A stretch of 64,000 nt of DNA from Kriegella aquimaris (GCF_900103215.1 NZ_FNGV01000002.1:372001-436000); one strand, 5' to 3'; counted from the first letter of the stretch, positions 53,975 to 63,025 are shown. Numbers and translations are program-made. Notes: generated by a model from the sequence alone, not told the origin.

Positions 53975-56147
53975 GAAAACTATATTCACAATTCCGGCCC
54001 TTTTTGGGCTGACCATGGGTCTCTGGGCCCAAGAAAAACCATCAGATTCACTAGAAGGAAAAAAAATCGTTTTAGATGAGGTGTTGGTATCGGCAATTCG
54101 AGTCACTAAAGAATCTCCTGTTACTTTCTCCAACTTGGGAAAGGATCAGGTAAAACCAAGAAATTTAGGGCAAGACATTCCCATACTTATGAATTTTTTA
54201 CCTTCGGTAGTCACCACTTCCGATGCCGGTGCGGGCATTGGTTACACGAGCATTCGGGTGCGGGGCAGTGATAACACTCGCGTCAATGTGACCATTAATG
54301 GCATACCCTATAACGATGCCGAATCGCATGGTTCGTTTTGGGTGAATATGCCCGATTTCGCATCTTCGACCGAAAACTTGCAGTTACAACGTGGGGTGGG
54401 TACTTCTACCAATGGTTCGGGAGCGTTTGGCGCAAGTCTCAATATCTTGACCGATGCCATATCGAAAACGGCATACGGGCAGATTTCATCATCGATCGGT
54501 AGTTTCAATACGCTGAAGAACAACATCAAGTTTAGTACGGGACTACTGAACGAGCATGTAGAAATTTCAGGGAGATTATCGCGAATTAATTCTGATGGAT
54601 ATGTCGATAGGGCGGCCTCTTCACTTGATTCCTATTTTTTACAAGGGGCCTATAAAGATGATAATACCTTGATTAAGGCGCTATTGTTCGGGGGGCACGA
54701 GGTTACCTATCAAGCCTGGAACGGCATCAATGCCGACAGCTTGAGAACAAACCGGACTTATAATTCTGCAGGAGAATATACCGATGAAAACGGAGATACC
54801 CAGTACTATGGTAACGAAGTAGACAACTACAAGCAAAACCATGCCCAATTGCTATGGAATGAAAGATTAACAGCTTCGTGGAGCACGAATATAGCACTTC
54901 ATTACACCCGTGGCCGTGGCTTTTTCGAACAGTACAAAGAAGACGATGATCTGAGCACCTATGGCATTGCACCGGCAGTTATCGACGGTGAAGACGTAAA
55001 TACGACCGATTTGATTCGAAGACGCTGGCTCGACAATCATTTCTATGGAGCTGTTTTTTCGGCCAATTATGTGAACAAAAATTTTAACCTTATTCTGGGA
55101 GGTGGATGGAACAAATACGAAGGAGGTCATTTTGGGGAAATTATTTGGGCACGCTTTGCCAACAATACCAATTATCGAGATCGTTATTATGACAATAATT
55201 CGTCAAAAACCGATTTTAACTTCTATACCAAACTGAACTATGCCTTAGACGAACGATGGAGCCTCTTCGGAGACTTGCAATATCGTTCCGTGGGGTATAA
55301 AGCCAATGGGGAAGATACAGGGTTAGTTGACGATACTTTTGATTTTTTCAACCCGAAAGCCGGGTTGACCTTTGACCTAAATCAGAATAACAACTTGTAT
55401 TTTTCTTATGCCATGGTCCATCGCGAACCCAATAGGAATGATTACGAAAGTGGTAACCCACGACCAGAGCAGTTGAACGATTTTGAGTTGGGCTGGCGGT
55501 ATGTTTCTTCTGACTTCCAGGTAAATTCAAATCTGTACTACATGAAGTATAAAGACCAACTGGTCTTAACAGGCGAGTTGAACGACGTGGGCGCGCCGCT
55601 TCGTGCCAATATCGGCGATAGTTATCGCTTGGGACTGGAAATAGACGCCAACCTGAACCTTGGGGAACATTTTCAATGGCAACCTAACTTGGCATTAAGT
55701 ACGAATAGAAATGAAGATTTCGTTTTTGAAAGAAATGGAACGCTTGAAGAATTGGGCAATACCCACATTGCCTTTTCCCCTGATATCGTAATTGGAAACA
55801 AACTGAACTATCTCCCCACGGAGCGCATACAACTTTCGTTGCTCACCAAATATGTGGGCAAGCAGTACATGGGCAACATAGATGCCGATGATTCGGTGCT
55901 CGATTCGTATTCAACTACCGATTTTAATGTGCAGTATGAGATCAATATCGATTCTTTCGTAAAAAATATTGTGTTCTCGGCGCTGGTCAATAATATGTTT
56001 AATGCCAAATATGTGTCGAACGGCTATTTTGGGTCTTTTGACTATGATGATACTACCAGTGCTACCGGAACCACGACAGGGTTCTACAGCGGCTATTATC
56101 CACAGGCGGGAACCAATTTCTTGCTAGGGGCTACCGTAAGCTTTTAG
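53973..56147 (+). CDS. TonB-dependent outer-membrane receptor for thiamine
   Basis: 724 residues. The signal peptide ends near GLWAQE. There is no carboxypeptidase-like domain. A TonB-box-like VLDEVLVSA leads to the plug (FLPSVVTTSDAGAGIGYTSIRVRGSDNTRVNVTINGIP... and GSGAFGASLNIL segments), then a barrel ending in LLGATVSF. The upstream TPP riboswitch and the downstream PnuT-like permease make thiamine or a phosphate ester the likely substrate, as predicted for such receptors in Bacteroidota (established knowledge). Confidence 0.9.
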   Translation: MKTIFTIPALFGLTMGLWAQEKPSDSLEGKKIVLDEVLVSAIRVTKESPVTFSNLGKDQVKPRNLGQDIPILMNFLPSVVTTSDAGAGIGYTSIRVRGSDNTRVNVTINGIPYNDAESHGSFWVNMPDFASSTENLQLQRGVGTSTNGSGAFGASLNILTDAISKTAYGQISSSIGSFNTLKNNIKFSTGLLNEHVEISGRLSRINSDGYVDRAASSLDSYFLQGAYKDDNTLIKALLFGGHEVTYQAWNGINADSLRTNRTYNSAGEYTDENGDTQYYGNEVDNYKQNHAQLLWNERLTASWSTNIALHYTRGRGFFEQYKEDDDLSTYGIAPAVIDGEDVNTTDLIRRRWLDNHFYGAVFSANYVNKNFNLILGGGWNKYEGGHFGEIIWARFANNTNYRDRYYDNNSSKTDFNFYTKLNYALDERWSLFGDLQYRSVGYKANGEDTGLVDDTFDFFNPKAGLTFDLNQNNNLYFSYAMVHREPNRNDYESGNPRPEQLNDFELGWRYVSSDFQVNSNLYYMKYKDQLVLTGELNDVGAPLRANIGDSYRLGLEIDANLNLGEHFQWQPNLALSTNRNEDFVFERNGTLEELGNTHIAFSPDIVIGNKLNYLPTERIQLSLLTKYVGKQYMGNIDADDSVLDSYSTTDFNVQYEINIDSFVKNIVFSALVNNMFNAKYVSNGYFGSFDYDDTTSATGTTTGFYSGYYPQAGTNFLLGATVSF

Positions 56148-56230
56148 GTGAGGTAAAATTTACTTTAAATCCCTAGCACATCGTGTTGTTGGGGATTTCT
56201 TTGTTTTAACAATCTTATTCAGAAGAGATT

Positions 56231-56827
56231 ATGAACTTGGCTTTTGAGATTATAGGTACTATTTTGAGTTTGGCATTTCTCTATTTTTTAATTCGGGAGA
56301 AAAAGATATGTTGGCTATTCGGAATTCTCGGTTCGCTGTTGAGCATTTACCTGTTTTATTCGACCAAACTATATTCCGAATGCATTTTACGTTTGTATTA
56401 TGTATTCATTGGTTTTTATGGCTATTATCTTTGGCAACAGCGTGATCACCATGACAAAGGTGCCCCAAAAATCATAAAATGGAAACCTTCAATACACGTC
56501 ATAATTGTTTTAGTAGGGCTTGTTTTAGTATTCCTCCTCGGTTATGTTTTTGACAACTATTCAGATGCCAAAAAATCATATTTTGATGCGTTTACTACGG
56601 TATTCAGTTTTTTGGCAAGCTATCTTGAAGCAAAGAAGATTTTGCGAACTTGGGTGTATTGGATTATTTTGAATGGTCTCAGTATCTTTCTATATGCCGG
56701 TCAAGGGTTGTTTGTTTATGCGGCCTTGGCGGTTATTTATTTTGGAGTTTCTTTTTATGGGTATTTTTCATGGAAACAGAAATACAACAAGTTAAATACA
56801 GTAGTTAATTTGGTACATTTACCTTAA
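56231..56827 (+). CDS. pnuT: PnuT-like thiamine permease (PnuC family)
   Basis: 198 residues with about seven hydrophobic segments. FEIIGTILSLAFLYFLIREKKICWLFGILGSLLSIYLFYSTKLY matches the first part of PnuC, and YGYYLWQ and WVYWIILNGLSIFLYAGQG the later parts. It is coregulated with the receptor by the upstream TPP riboswitch, so thiamine is the expected cargo; PnuT is the name given to such proteins. It starts 83 bp after the receptor gene, with a weak stem between. The other PnuC in this window lacks such a riboswitch. Confidence 0.85.
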   Translation: MNLAFEIIGTILSLAFLYFLIREKKICWLFGILGSLLSIYLFYSTKLYSECILRLYYVFIGFYGYYLWQQRDHHDKGAPKIIKWKPSIHVIIVLVGLVLVFLLGYVFDNYSDAKKSYFDAFTTVFSFLASYLEAKKILRTWVYWIILNGLSIFLYAGQGLFVYAALAVIYFGVSFYGYFSWKQKYNKLNTVVNLVHLP

Positions 56828-56840
56828 AATCGAAGGCATA

Positions 56841-57314
56841 ATGGCTAAATATGATAACGAAAACGTGAAAATCGATGGTATTGACAAGAAAATACTAAGA
56901 TTTTTAATGGAAGATGCGAGAAAACCCATTTTAGAGATAGCTAGAAGTATTGGTATTTCAGGAGCGGCCATTCATCAACGTTTGCGCAAACTGGAAGCAT
57001 CGGGACTACTTTCGGGTTCAAAATTTATAATTAACCCTAAGGCGCTGGGCTATAGTACCATGGCTTATATTGGAATATTTTTAGATAAGGCCATGAGCAA
57101 CCCGAAAGCGGTAAAGGCCTTGGAAAAGATTCCTGAAGTTCTTGAATGTCATTATACCACGGGCAATTGGTCTATTCTTATCAAAGTGCTCTGTCGCGAT
57201 AACGAACACCTTATGCAGGTTTTGAACAAAGAGATACAACAAATCGAAGGAGTGTCACGAACAGAAACCTTTATTTCTTTGGCACAACAGATTGATCGAC
57301 AAATTCAGATTTAA
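56841..57314 (+). CDS. Lrp/AsnC family transcriptional regulator
   Basis: 157 residues. An N-terminal winged HTH (DGIDKKILRFLMEDARKPILEIARSIGISGAAIHQRLRKLEASGLLSG region) and a C-terminal RAM ligand-binding domain with VLECHYTTGNWSILIKVLCRD are typical. It binds amino acids or similar ligands. It starts 13 bp after the permease gene and so may be in that operon. Its stop codon lies inside the dyad that precedes the next gene. Confidence 0.92.
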   Translation: MAKYDNENVKIDGIDKKILRFLMEDARKPILEIARSIGISGAAIHQRLRKLEASGLLSGSKFIINPKALGYSTMAYIGIFLDKAMSNPKAVKALEKIPEVLECHYTTGNWSILIKVLCRDNEHLMQVLNKEIQQIEGVSRTETFISLAQQIDRQIQI

Positions 57315-57330
57315 TATTTGTATTAAATCT
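57307..57330. promoter_or_regulatory. Perfect 10-bp dyad around a -33 box
   Basis: AGATTTAATA (57307-57316) and TATTAAATCT (57321-57330) are perfect inverted repeats around TTTG (57317-57320), which is the -33 element of the downstream promoter. A dimeric regulator bound here would block it. The Lrp gene stop codon (57312-57314) lies in the left arm. Confidence 0.6.
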
Positions 57331-57348
57331 AAATAAGGATTATTTTTG
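57317..57348 (+). promoter_or_regulatory. Consensus promoter of the small gene near ferritin
   Basis: TTTG (57317-57320), a 20-bp spacer and TATTTTTG (57341-57348). Transcription would start at about the ATG at 57355, so the mRNA may be leaderless. Confidence 0.6.
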
Positions 57349-57354
57349 CACCCA

Positions 57355-57681
57355 ATGGAAATAATTCATTCATCAAGATTTTATTCATTCTTTCAGTCCG
57401 ATAAAGAAAGATGCTTCTATATAGACCTTGGTCAGAAGACCGTGCGATTGTCATTTTGCCAACTCCTCTCCCTGCGCCAAAAGATACGGAACATTGATAT
57501 AGAAGACCATTTTGATGGTGACGGCAATAAGCATGGTTTCGAGATTTTAGCCCTTTGTAACAAAGAGCACCTCTTCATATTGAATACCCATGAAATTTTA
57601 GATTTAAAAGAATTACTTGTGGGTGCATTTTTGGTTCTTGATATGGGCTTATCTACTTCTTCTATTCCCCAGAAAATATAA
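57355..57681 (+). CDS. Hypothetical protein next to ferritin
   Basis: 108 residues from the ATG at 57355 (a TTG three codons earlier overlaps the promoter). No signal peptide or TM is seen. It has a beta-rich N-terminus (ERCFYIDLGQKTVRLSF) and the segments HFDGDGNKHGFEILALCNKEHLFIL and LKELLVGAFLVLDM. No family is recognised. It sits between an Lrp gene and ferritin behind an operator-like dyad, which suggests metal or nutrient regulation. Confidence 0.7.
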   Translation: MEIIHSSRFYSFFQSDKERCFYIDLGQKTVRLSFCQLLSLRQKIRNIDIEDHFDGDGNKHGFEILALCNKEHLFILNTHEILDLKELLVGAFLVLDMGLSTSSIPQKI

Positions 57682-57880
57682 GTTTAAGACTATTTTTAAT
57701 CAATCTAAAACCAGTTATAAATTGGTTTCAGCACTAGACATGCATGCTTTTATTTGGTAGCTTTACAGAAATGGACTACAATAGCAGAAACGAGCAATAA
57801 AATTTTAGTGTGCGAAATTTATGTTGTGTATATTCTAATTTGTAATTATTCGTTTTTAACACATAAAAAAGATAAAATAT

Positions 57881-58393
57881 ATGAAAGATATAGCAAGACA
57901 ACTGATGAGTATTAAAGTGGAAAGTATGGATATGCTTAACGCACAAATACAGATGGAAGGTAAGGCATCGGCCTCCTACTTGGCAATGGCTTCTTGGTGT
58001 GACCAGCATGCCTATCTTCAAAGTGCCGAATTCTTTTACCATCAAGCAAGTGAAGAGCGGAGCCACATGATGAAAATTTTCAAATTCATCAATGACTGTG
58101 GAGGTAATGCAATGTCACCTGAAATCACCCAAATAAACCACGATTTCTCTTCTTTGGAAGAAATATTTGAGACAGCCCTCAGCCAAGAGGTAGAGGTTAC
58201 CAAGGCCATCAACAGAATTGTGGCCGCATCGAAGAAGAATAATGACTACGCAGTAGAAAACTTTTTACAATGGTTCGTAAAAGAACAATTGGAAGAGGAA
58301 AAAACCATGCGTGATATTCTTGATCTTTTTGAGATAATGGGAAGAGACGGTATCGCTTTAAAACTAATAGATGAGCGTATCAAAGTGGAATAA
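57881..58393 (+). CDS. Bacterial ferritin (FtnA-like)
   Basis: 170 residues, four-helix-bundle iron store. AQIQMEGKASASYLAMASWCDQH carries a ferroxidase Glu. HQASEERSHMMKIFKFI has the Glu-Glu and His ligands, and LQWFVKEQLEEEKTMRDIL the distal Gln/Glu. It has its own 200-bp upstream gap with no clear TAnnTTTG element. Confidence 0.95.
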   Translation: MKDIARQLMSIKVESMDMLNAQIQMEGKASASYLAMASWCDQHAYLQSAEFFYHQASEERSHMMKIFKFINDCGGNAMSPEITQINHDFSSLEEIFETALSQEVEVTKAINRIVAASKKNNDYAVENFLQWFVKEQLEEEKTMRDILDLFEIMGRDGIALKLIDERIKVE

Positions 58394-58418
58394 ATATTAT
58401 TTCCTTCCGCTATAAAAT

Positions 58419-58453
58419 AAAAAGACCGGCTAAAAATTTTAGCCGGTCTTTTT
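58419..58453. terminator. Bidirectional terminator between ferritin and the zinc peptidase
   Basis: A near-perfect palindrome with 17-bp arms (58419-58435 and 58437-58453; core AGACCGGCT / AGCCGGTCT) with T runs on both strands. It serves both convergent genes. Confidence 0.9.
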
Positions 58454-58477
58454 TATTCGCTTCTTTTTTAACAGGAA

Positions 58478-59173
58478 TTAATCCCTTCCTCCGAAGACTT
58501 GCATTCCCCAATAGACCAATGTGGCCAATGAGCCTATGGCTGCAACAAGGTATGTTCTTGCGGCCCATTTGAGAGCATCTTCCGAACCTTTGTATTCTTG
58601 TTGGGTCACCACATTTTTCTGCTTTAACCATAACAACGCACGTTTACTGGCATCGTATTCCACCGGTAGTGTAATAAAACTAAAGAGGGTTGCCATTCCC
58701 ATCATTACCAAGCCGGCAACTGCTACCCAATAGCCAAAACCTACACCGGCAGCGGCACCCAACATCAATCCGCCAAAAACGACCCACATACTCATGCTTG
58801 AAGTGACACTCACCACAGGCACCAATTTAGAACGTAGGGTCAGCCATTCATACGCCTGTGCATGCTGAACGGCATGGCCGCATTCGTGTGCAGCTACTGC
58901 AGCTGAAGCGGCATTGCGTTGACTGTATACGCTCTCGCTGAGGTTTACCGTTTTGTTTTTCGGATTGTAATGATCCGTCAACATACCCGGCGTAGAAATT
59001 ACTTTTACATCGCGAATGCCATGATCAGCCAACATCTTCTCGGCAATTTCGGCACCGCTCATACCATTTTGTAAATGTACTTTCGAGTAAAACTTGAATT
59101 TACTTTTTAATTTACTACTGACCAACCAACTTACAAGGGCAATAGCACCGATTAATATATAATATCCTATCAT
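58478..59173 (-). CDS. YugP-like membrane zinc metallopeptidase
   Basis: 231 residues. The zinc motif H-E-x-x-H is in AAHECGHAVQHAQAYEW. An N-terminal TM and two further hydrophobic segments (about 128-148 and 152-172) are present. MIGYYILIGAIALVSWLVSSKLKSKF and GMSGAEIAEKMLADHGIRDVKV are typical of the neutral zinc metallopeptidase family (Zn_peptidase_2). The substrate is unknown. It is convergent with ferritin. Confidence 0.9.
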   Translation of the reverse strand: MIGYYILIGAIALVSWLVSSKLKSKFKFYSKVHLQNGMSGAEIAEKMLADHGIRDVKVISTPGMLTDHYNPKNKTVNLSESVYSQRNAASAAVAAHECGHAVQHAQAYEWLTLRSKLVPVVSVTSSMSMWVVFGGLMLGAAAGVGFGYWVAVAGLVMMGMATLFSFITLPVEYDASKRALLWLKQKNVVTQQEYKGSEDALKWAARTYLVAAIGSLATLVYWGMQVFGGRD

Positions 59174-59327
59174 AGTCTATACGTTTTAAAATTTGAATTT
59201 AAAGATACTAAAGATCACCTCTTGACCAAATAACTTTTCCAATTGTAAGTGGCGATACGGTTAAATAATTAGCAAAAACCCCGCCATATTATGTCGGCCA
59301 ACTTAAACTGACAAAATGTACTGACAG

Positions 59328-59582
59328 TTATTTATATTTTAGCTTGAGTCCGATGACGACAAGAATCAAAGCAGATGTGATTCCATTGGCCAAGATCATC
59401 GAAACACTTTCATGATACATGCCATAAACGAACCAAAGTGAGGTGCCTGCAAAAAACACCAGGTACATCACCAACGAAATGTCTTTGGTCGATTTATGTT
59501 TCCAAATTTTAAAAACCTGGGGTACAAACGCCGATGTGGTAAAGACCGCGGCTACCAAGCCCAATATTTCAATGTTTTGCAT
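59328..59582 (-). CDS. SemiSWEET-type sugar transporter
   Basis: 84 residues from the ATG at 59582; the longer frame reads through a repeat element and is rejected. Three TM helices with the PQ-loop motif (TSAFVPQVFKIWKHKST) are present. KDISLVMYLVFFAGTSLWFVYG follows. SemiSWEETs work as dimers to move sugars down a gradient. It is isolated, beside the intergenic hairpin cluster. Confidence 0.88.
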   Translation of the reverse strand: MQNIEILGLVAAVFTTSAFVPQVFKIWKHKSTKDISLVMYLVFFAGTSLWFVYGMYHESVSMILANGITSALILVVIGLKLKYK

Positions 59583-59617
59583 AATTTTTTGCCTTGGGCG
59601 TCTTATTGATTGTTTAT

Positions 59618-59668
59618 ATAACCCTCCGCCCCGCTTAGGCGGGACACCTCCCTTTTTTAAAGGGAGGA
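59618..59668. repeat. Intergenic two-hairpin repeat, copy A
   Basis: Starts ATAACCCTCCG, then a hairpin (CCCGC-TTAG-GCGGG), then CACCTCCCTTT...AAAGGGAGG, a second 9-bp hairpin. The same frame with a different first stem occurs at 59799-59858. Confidence 0.75.
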
Positions 59669-59798
59669 TCACCTTCTTTCAAAATTTATAAATTAACCGA
59701 TTCAAATGCTCTCCTTTTTTTAAAAGAGGGAAATGAATCCTGCGGAATGTAATGCAGCAGTAGAATGGGGAGTTTGCGCTCACAAACAACAATTAAAC

Positions 59799-59858
59799 AT
59801 AACCCTCCGTCTCCCGACTGAAAAAGTCGAGATCCACCTCCCTTTACCAAAGGGAGGA
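59799..59858. repeat. Intergenic two-hairpin repeat, copy B
   Basis: ATAACCCTCCG, then a different first stem (CGACT...AGTCG), then CACCTCCCTTT-ACC-AAAGGGAGG. Outer sequence is shared with copy A; the first hairpin is not. It lies just past the leuS stop. Confidence 0.75.
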
Positions 59859-59885
59859 GCCAATTTGAATTCAGCATTATACCAA

Positions 59886-62800
59886 TTACCCTACAATATT
59901 CACGATCTTCCCGGGTACGACAATAACCTTTTTAGGCGTTCGGCCCTGTAACTGCGCTTGAGTTTTTTCGTGGGCCATTACTTCGGCCTCGATTTCTTCT
60001 TTTGATAGATCCATCGGAAGCTCCAGCTTAAACCGCATTTTTCCATTAAACGAAATGGGGTATTCTTTACTGCTTTCCACCAAATACTTTTGTTCGAATT
60101 TCGGGAAAGGCACTGTGGCAATCGATTCATTATGTCCCAATTGCTCCCAAAGCTCCTCGGCGATATGCGGTGCATAAGGCGATACTAAAATGGCTAAAGG
60201 TTCCAGTATCGAACGGCTGCTGCATTTTTGGGCGGTCAGTTCGTTCACGCAGATCATAAAGGTGGAAACCGAGGTGTTAAAACTAAAGTTTTCAATGTCT
60301 TCCTCGACCTTTTTGATGGTCTTGTGCAAGGTTTTAAGGCTTTCCGCAGACGGTGCTTCATCGGTAACCTTTATGCCACTTTCCTCAAAATATAATTTCC
60401 ATAGTTTTTTCAAGAAACCATGGGCACCGGTAATCCCGGCCGTGTTCCATGGTTTGGACTGCTCCAGTGGCCCTAAGAACATTTCATAAAGTCGTAGGCT
60501 ATCAGCCCCATACTCCTCACAAATCGCATCGGGACTCACCACATTGTATTTGGACTTGGACATTTTTTCGACTTCGCGGGAAACTTTAAAAGTTCCATCT
60601 TCTCCTGCTACTAAAACGGCTTCGCTATACTCTTCCCTCCAATTTTTAAATGCCTTCTCATCTAGTTCATCTGAAGCATTGACAAAACCAACATCTACAT
60701 GAAGGGGAATAGCAAAGTTTTTCCTTAGGTCCAAATCAACCCGAATTACTTTTGTTCTGGGAAATTTCTCTATAACTTTTTCTTTAATCTCATCTAGAAC
60801 CTCTTGAATTTCAGGCGTCAAATTTTGAAAATCATCTAGATTATCAGGATCCACGAGTCTATTTCTTATACTTTGCGAAACAAATATTGGATTCCTATTT
60901 ATAATTTCAGTATGAAAATCAACAACCTCTTTTTTATCATAATGCTCGTAGGTTTGCGTTATTTCATACAACAGCTTATAAACAAAAGCACTAGTCCCCG
61001 TAATCATCCCTTGGTTGATCAGTTTTTTGGCAAACTCATCTTTGGGGGCGACCCCTTTGTCAAATAAAAACTTTTGCCAAAATCGGCTATACAACAAATG
61101 CCCCGTGGCATGCTCGCTACCGCCGATATACAAATCTACATCTTGCCAATAATTGATGGCTTCTGGTGAATAGATGGCGTCTTCATTATGCGGGTCCATA
61201 TACCGATTAAAGTATTGTGAACTGCCGGCCCAACCGGGCATCGTATTCAATTCTAAAGGGAAAACGGTTTTATGGTCGATCAAGTCGTTGCTGACTACTC
61301 CATTCTTCTTAACATCCCAAGCCCAAACCGTGGCATTCCCAAGGGGTGGTTCCCCCGTTTCGGTAGGCAGGTATTTTTCGACCTCCGGTAATTTGATGGG
61401 TAGGTGTTTTTCGTCGATCATCTGCGGCATGCCATTCACATAATATACTGGGAAAGGCTCGCCCCAATAGCGCTGACGGCTAAAAACGGCATCGCGCAAC
61501 CGGTAATTAATTTTGCCCTTGCCTTGGCCCAACTTCTCGAGCTCGGCAATGGCCTTGCTTGTGGCTACCTTATAATTCAGTCCGTTTAGAAAATCGGAAT
61601 TGGTTATCACCGTAGTGGCCTTGTCGGAAAAAGCTTCTTTTGAAATATCGATTCCCTCAAAAATATTCGGAATGGGAATATTAAAATGCTTCGCAAAGTC
61701 ATAGTCGCGTTGATCACCGCAGGGCACCGACATTACGGCTCCCGTACCGTAACCAGCCAACACATAGTCTCCTATCCAAACAGGAATAGGCTCTTTTGTA
61801 AACGGATGCTCGGCATAGGCACCGGTAAATGCTCCGGAAATTGTTTTTACGTCCGCCATACGATCCCGTTCCGAACGTTTCGCGGTAGCTTCGACATAGG
61901 CTTCAACCTCGGCTTTTTGTTCTGGGGTCGTGATTTGAGAAACTAAGTCATGCTCGGGCGCCAATGTCATAAACGAAACGCCAAATATGGTATCGGGGCG
62001 TGTGGTGAAAACAGCTATTTTATGCGCTGAACCTTTTATGGAAAACTCGACTTCCGCGCCTTCGCTTCTTCCGATCCAATTCGTTTGTGAGTCTTTTAAC
62101 GGTTGTGGCCAATCGACTTTGTCAAGTCCGTCAAGTAAACGTTGGGCATAAGCCGTGATGCGCATGCTCCATTGCGTCATTTTTTTGCGGATCACCGGGT
62201 GGCCTCCGCGTTCCGAAACACCATTTACAATTTCATCGTTCGCCAGTACCGTACCCAAGGCAGGGCACCAGTTGACCTCGGTATCGGCCAAATAGGTCAA
62301 TCGATATTTTAATAACAACCGTTGTTTTTCGGTATCGGAATAGTTTTTCCAATCTGCTTGGGAGAAAATGGGGGTGTCTTCATCGCAAACGGCATTGGTA
62401 GACACGTTTCCTTCTTTTTCAAATATCGAAATCAAACTCTCGATGGGTTCCGCCTTATCAGTATCCTTATTGTACCATGAATTGAATAGTTGAATAAAGA
62501 CCCACTGTGTCCATTTATAATATTTAGGGTCTGAAGTACGTACCTCGCGGCTCCAATCGAAAGAAAAGCCCATACGGTCGAGCTGTTTTCTATAGCCTTC
62601 AATTTTATTTCCTTCTTTATCGACTCCGCCCTCGATGTTAACTTTGGTGGTGTCAGCGGGGTGTTGTCCAGTTTGTATGGCATATTGCTCGGCAGGCAAT
62701 CCGAAAGAATCGTAGCCCATGGGGTGCAGCACATTAAAACCTTTGTGTCTTTTATAGCGGGCATAGATATCACTAGCAATATACCCTAACGGATGGCCTA

Positions 62801-62945
62801 CATGCAAGCCTGCACCGGAGGGGTAGGGGAACATATCCAAAACATAATATTTCGGTTTGTCTGAATGGTTTTCTGCCTTAAAAGTTTGTTTGTCGGCCCA
62901 AATTTTTTGCCATTTGGCCTCTATCTCTCTAAAATCGTAGTTCAT
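59886..62945 (-). CDS. leuS: Leucyl-tRNA synthetase with an unusual insertion
   Basis: Charges tRNA-Leu. It has 1019 residues, about 70-100 more than usual for Flavobacteriia. The HIGH motif (GAGLHVGHPLGY) is near residue 50 and KMSKS (VEKMSKSKYN) near 790. The editing domain has the TTRPDTIFG motif. The extra residues are at about 665-740, between NPIFVSQSIRN and IPLHVDVGFVN, and are rich in acidic residues (NLTPEIQEVLDEIKEKVIEK). This is close to the leucine-specific domain region before KMSKS. The frame is intact. A -7 element is upstream. Confidence 0.97.
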   Translation of the reverse strand: MNYDFREIEAKWQKIWADKQTFKAENHSDKPKYYVLDMFPYPSGAGLHVGHPLGYIASDIYARYKRHKGFNVLHPMGYDSFGLPAEQYAIQTGQHPADTTKVNIEGGVDKEGNKIEGYRKQLDRMGFSFDWSREVRTSDPKYYKWTQWVFIQLFNSWYNKDTDKAEPIESLISIFEKEGNVSTNAVCDEDTPIFSQADWKNYSDTEKQRLLLKYRLTYLADTEVNWCPALGTVLANDEIVNGVSERGGHPVIRKKMTQWSMRITAYAQRLLDGLDKVDWPQPLKDSQTNWIGRSEGAEVEFSIKGSAHKIAVFTTRPDTIFGVSFMTLAPEHDLVSQITTPEQKAEVEAYVEATAKRSERDRMADVKTISGAFTGAYAEHPFTKEPIPVWIGDYVLAGYGTGAVMSVPCGDQRDYDFAKHFNIPIPNIFEGIDISKEAFSDKATTVITNSDFLNGLNYKVATSKAIAELEKLGQGKGKINYRLRDAVFSRQRYWGEPFPVYYVNGMPQMIDEKHLPIKLPEVEKYLPTETGEPPLGNATVWAWDVKKNGVVSNDLIDHKTVFPLELNTMPGWAGSSQYFNRYMDPHNEDAIYSPEAINYWQDVDLYIGGSEHATGHLLYSRFWQKFLFDKGVAPKDEFAKKLINQGMITGTSAFVYKLLYEITQTYEHYDKKEVVDFHTEIINRNPIFVSQSIRNRLVDPDNLDDFQNLTPEIQEVLDEIKEKVIEKFPRTKVIRVDLDLRKNFAIPLHVDVGFVNASDELDEKAFKNWREEYSEAVLVAGEDGTFKVSREVEKMSKSKYNVVSPDAICEEYGADSLRLYEMFLGPLEQSKPWNTAGITGAHGFLKKLWKLYFEESGIKVTDEAPSAESLKTLHKTIKKVEEDIENFSFNTSVSTFMICVNELTAQKCSSRSILEPLAILVSPYAPHIAEELWEQLGHNESIATVPFPKFEQKYLVESSKEYPISFNGKMRFKLELPMDLSKEEIEAEVMAHEKTQAQLQGRTPKKVIVVPGKIVNIVG

Positions 62946-62964
62946 GCCTGTTTTTGCTATTCGG

Positions 62965-62972
62965 CAAAAATA
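62965..62972 (-). promoter_or_regulatory. -7 element for leuS
   Basis: On the minus strand this reads TATTTTTG, a TAnnTTTG match, 20 bp before the leuS ATG. Confidence 0.45.
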
Positions 62973-63025
62973 AGTTTATTCAATTTACTTTCCTATTTTT
63001 ACATCTTCATACCGTATAGCAGACC

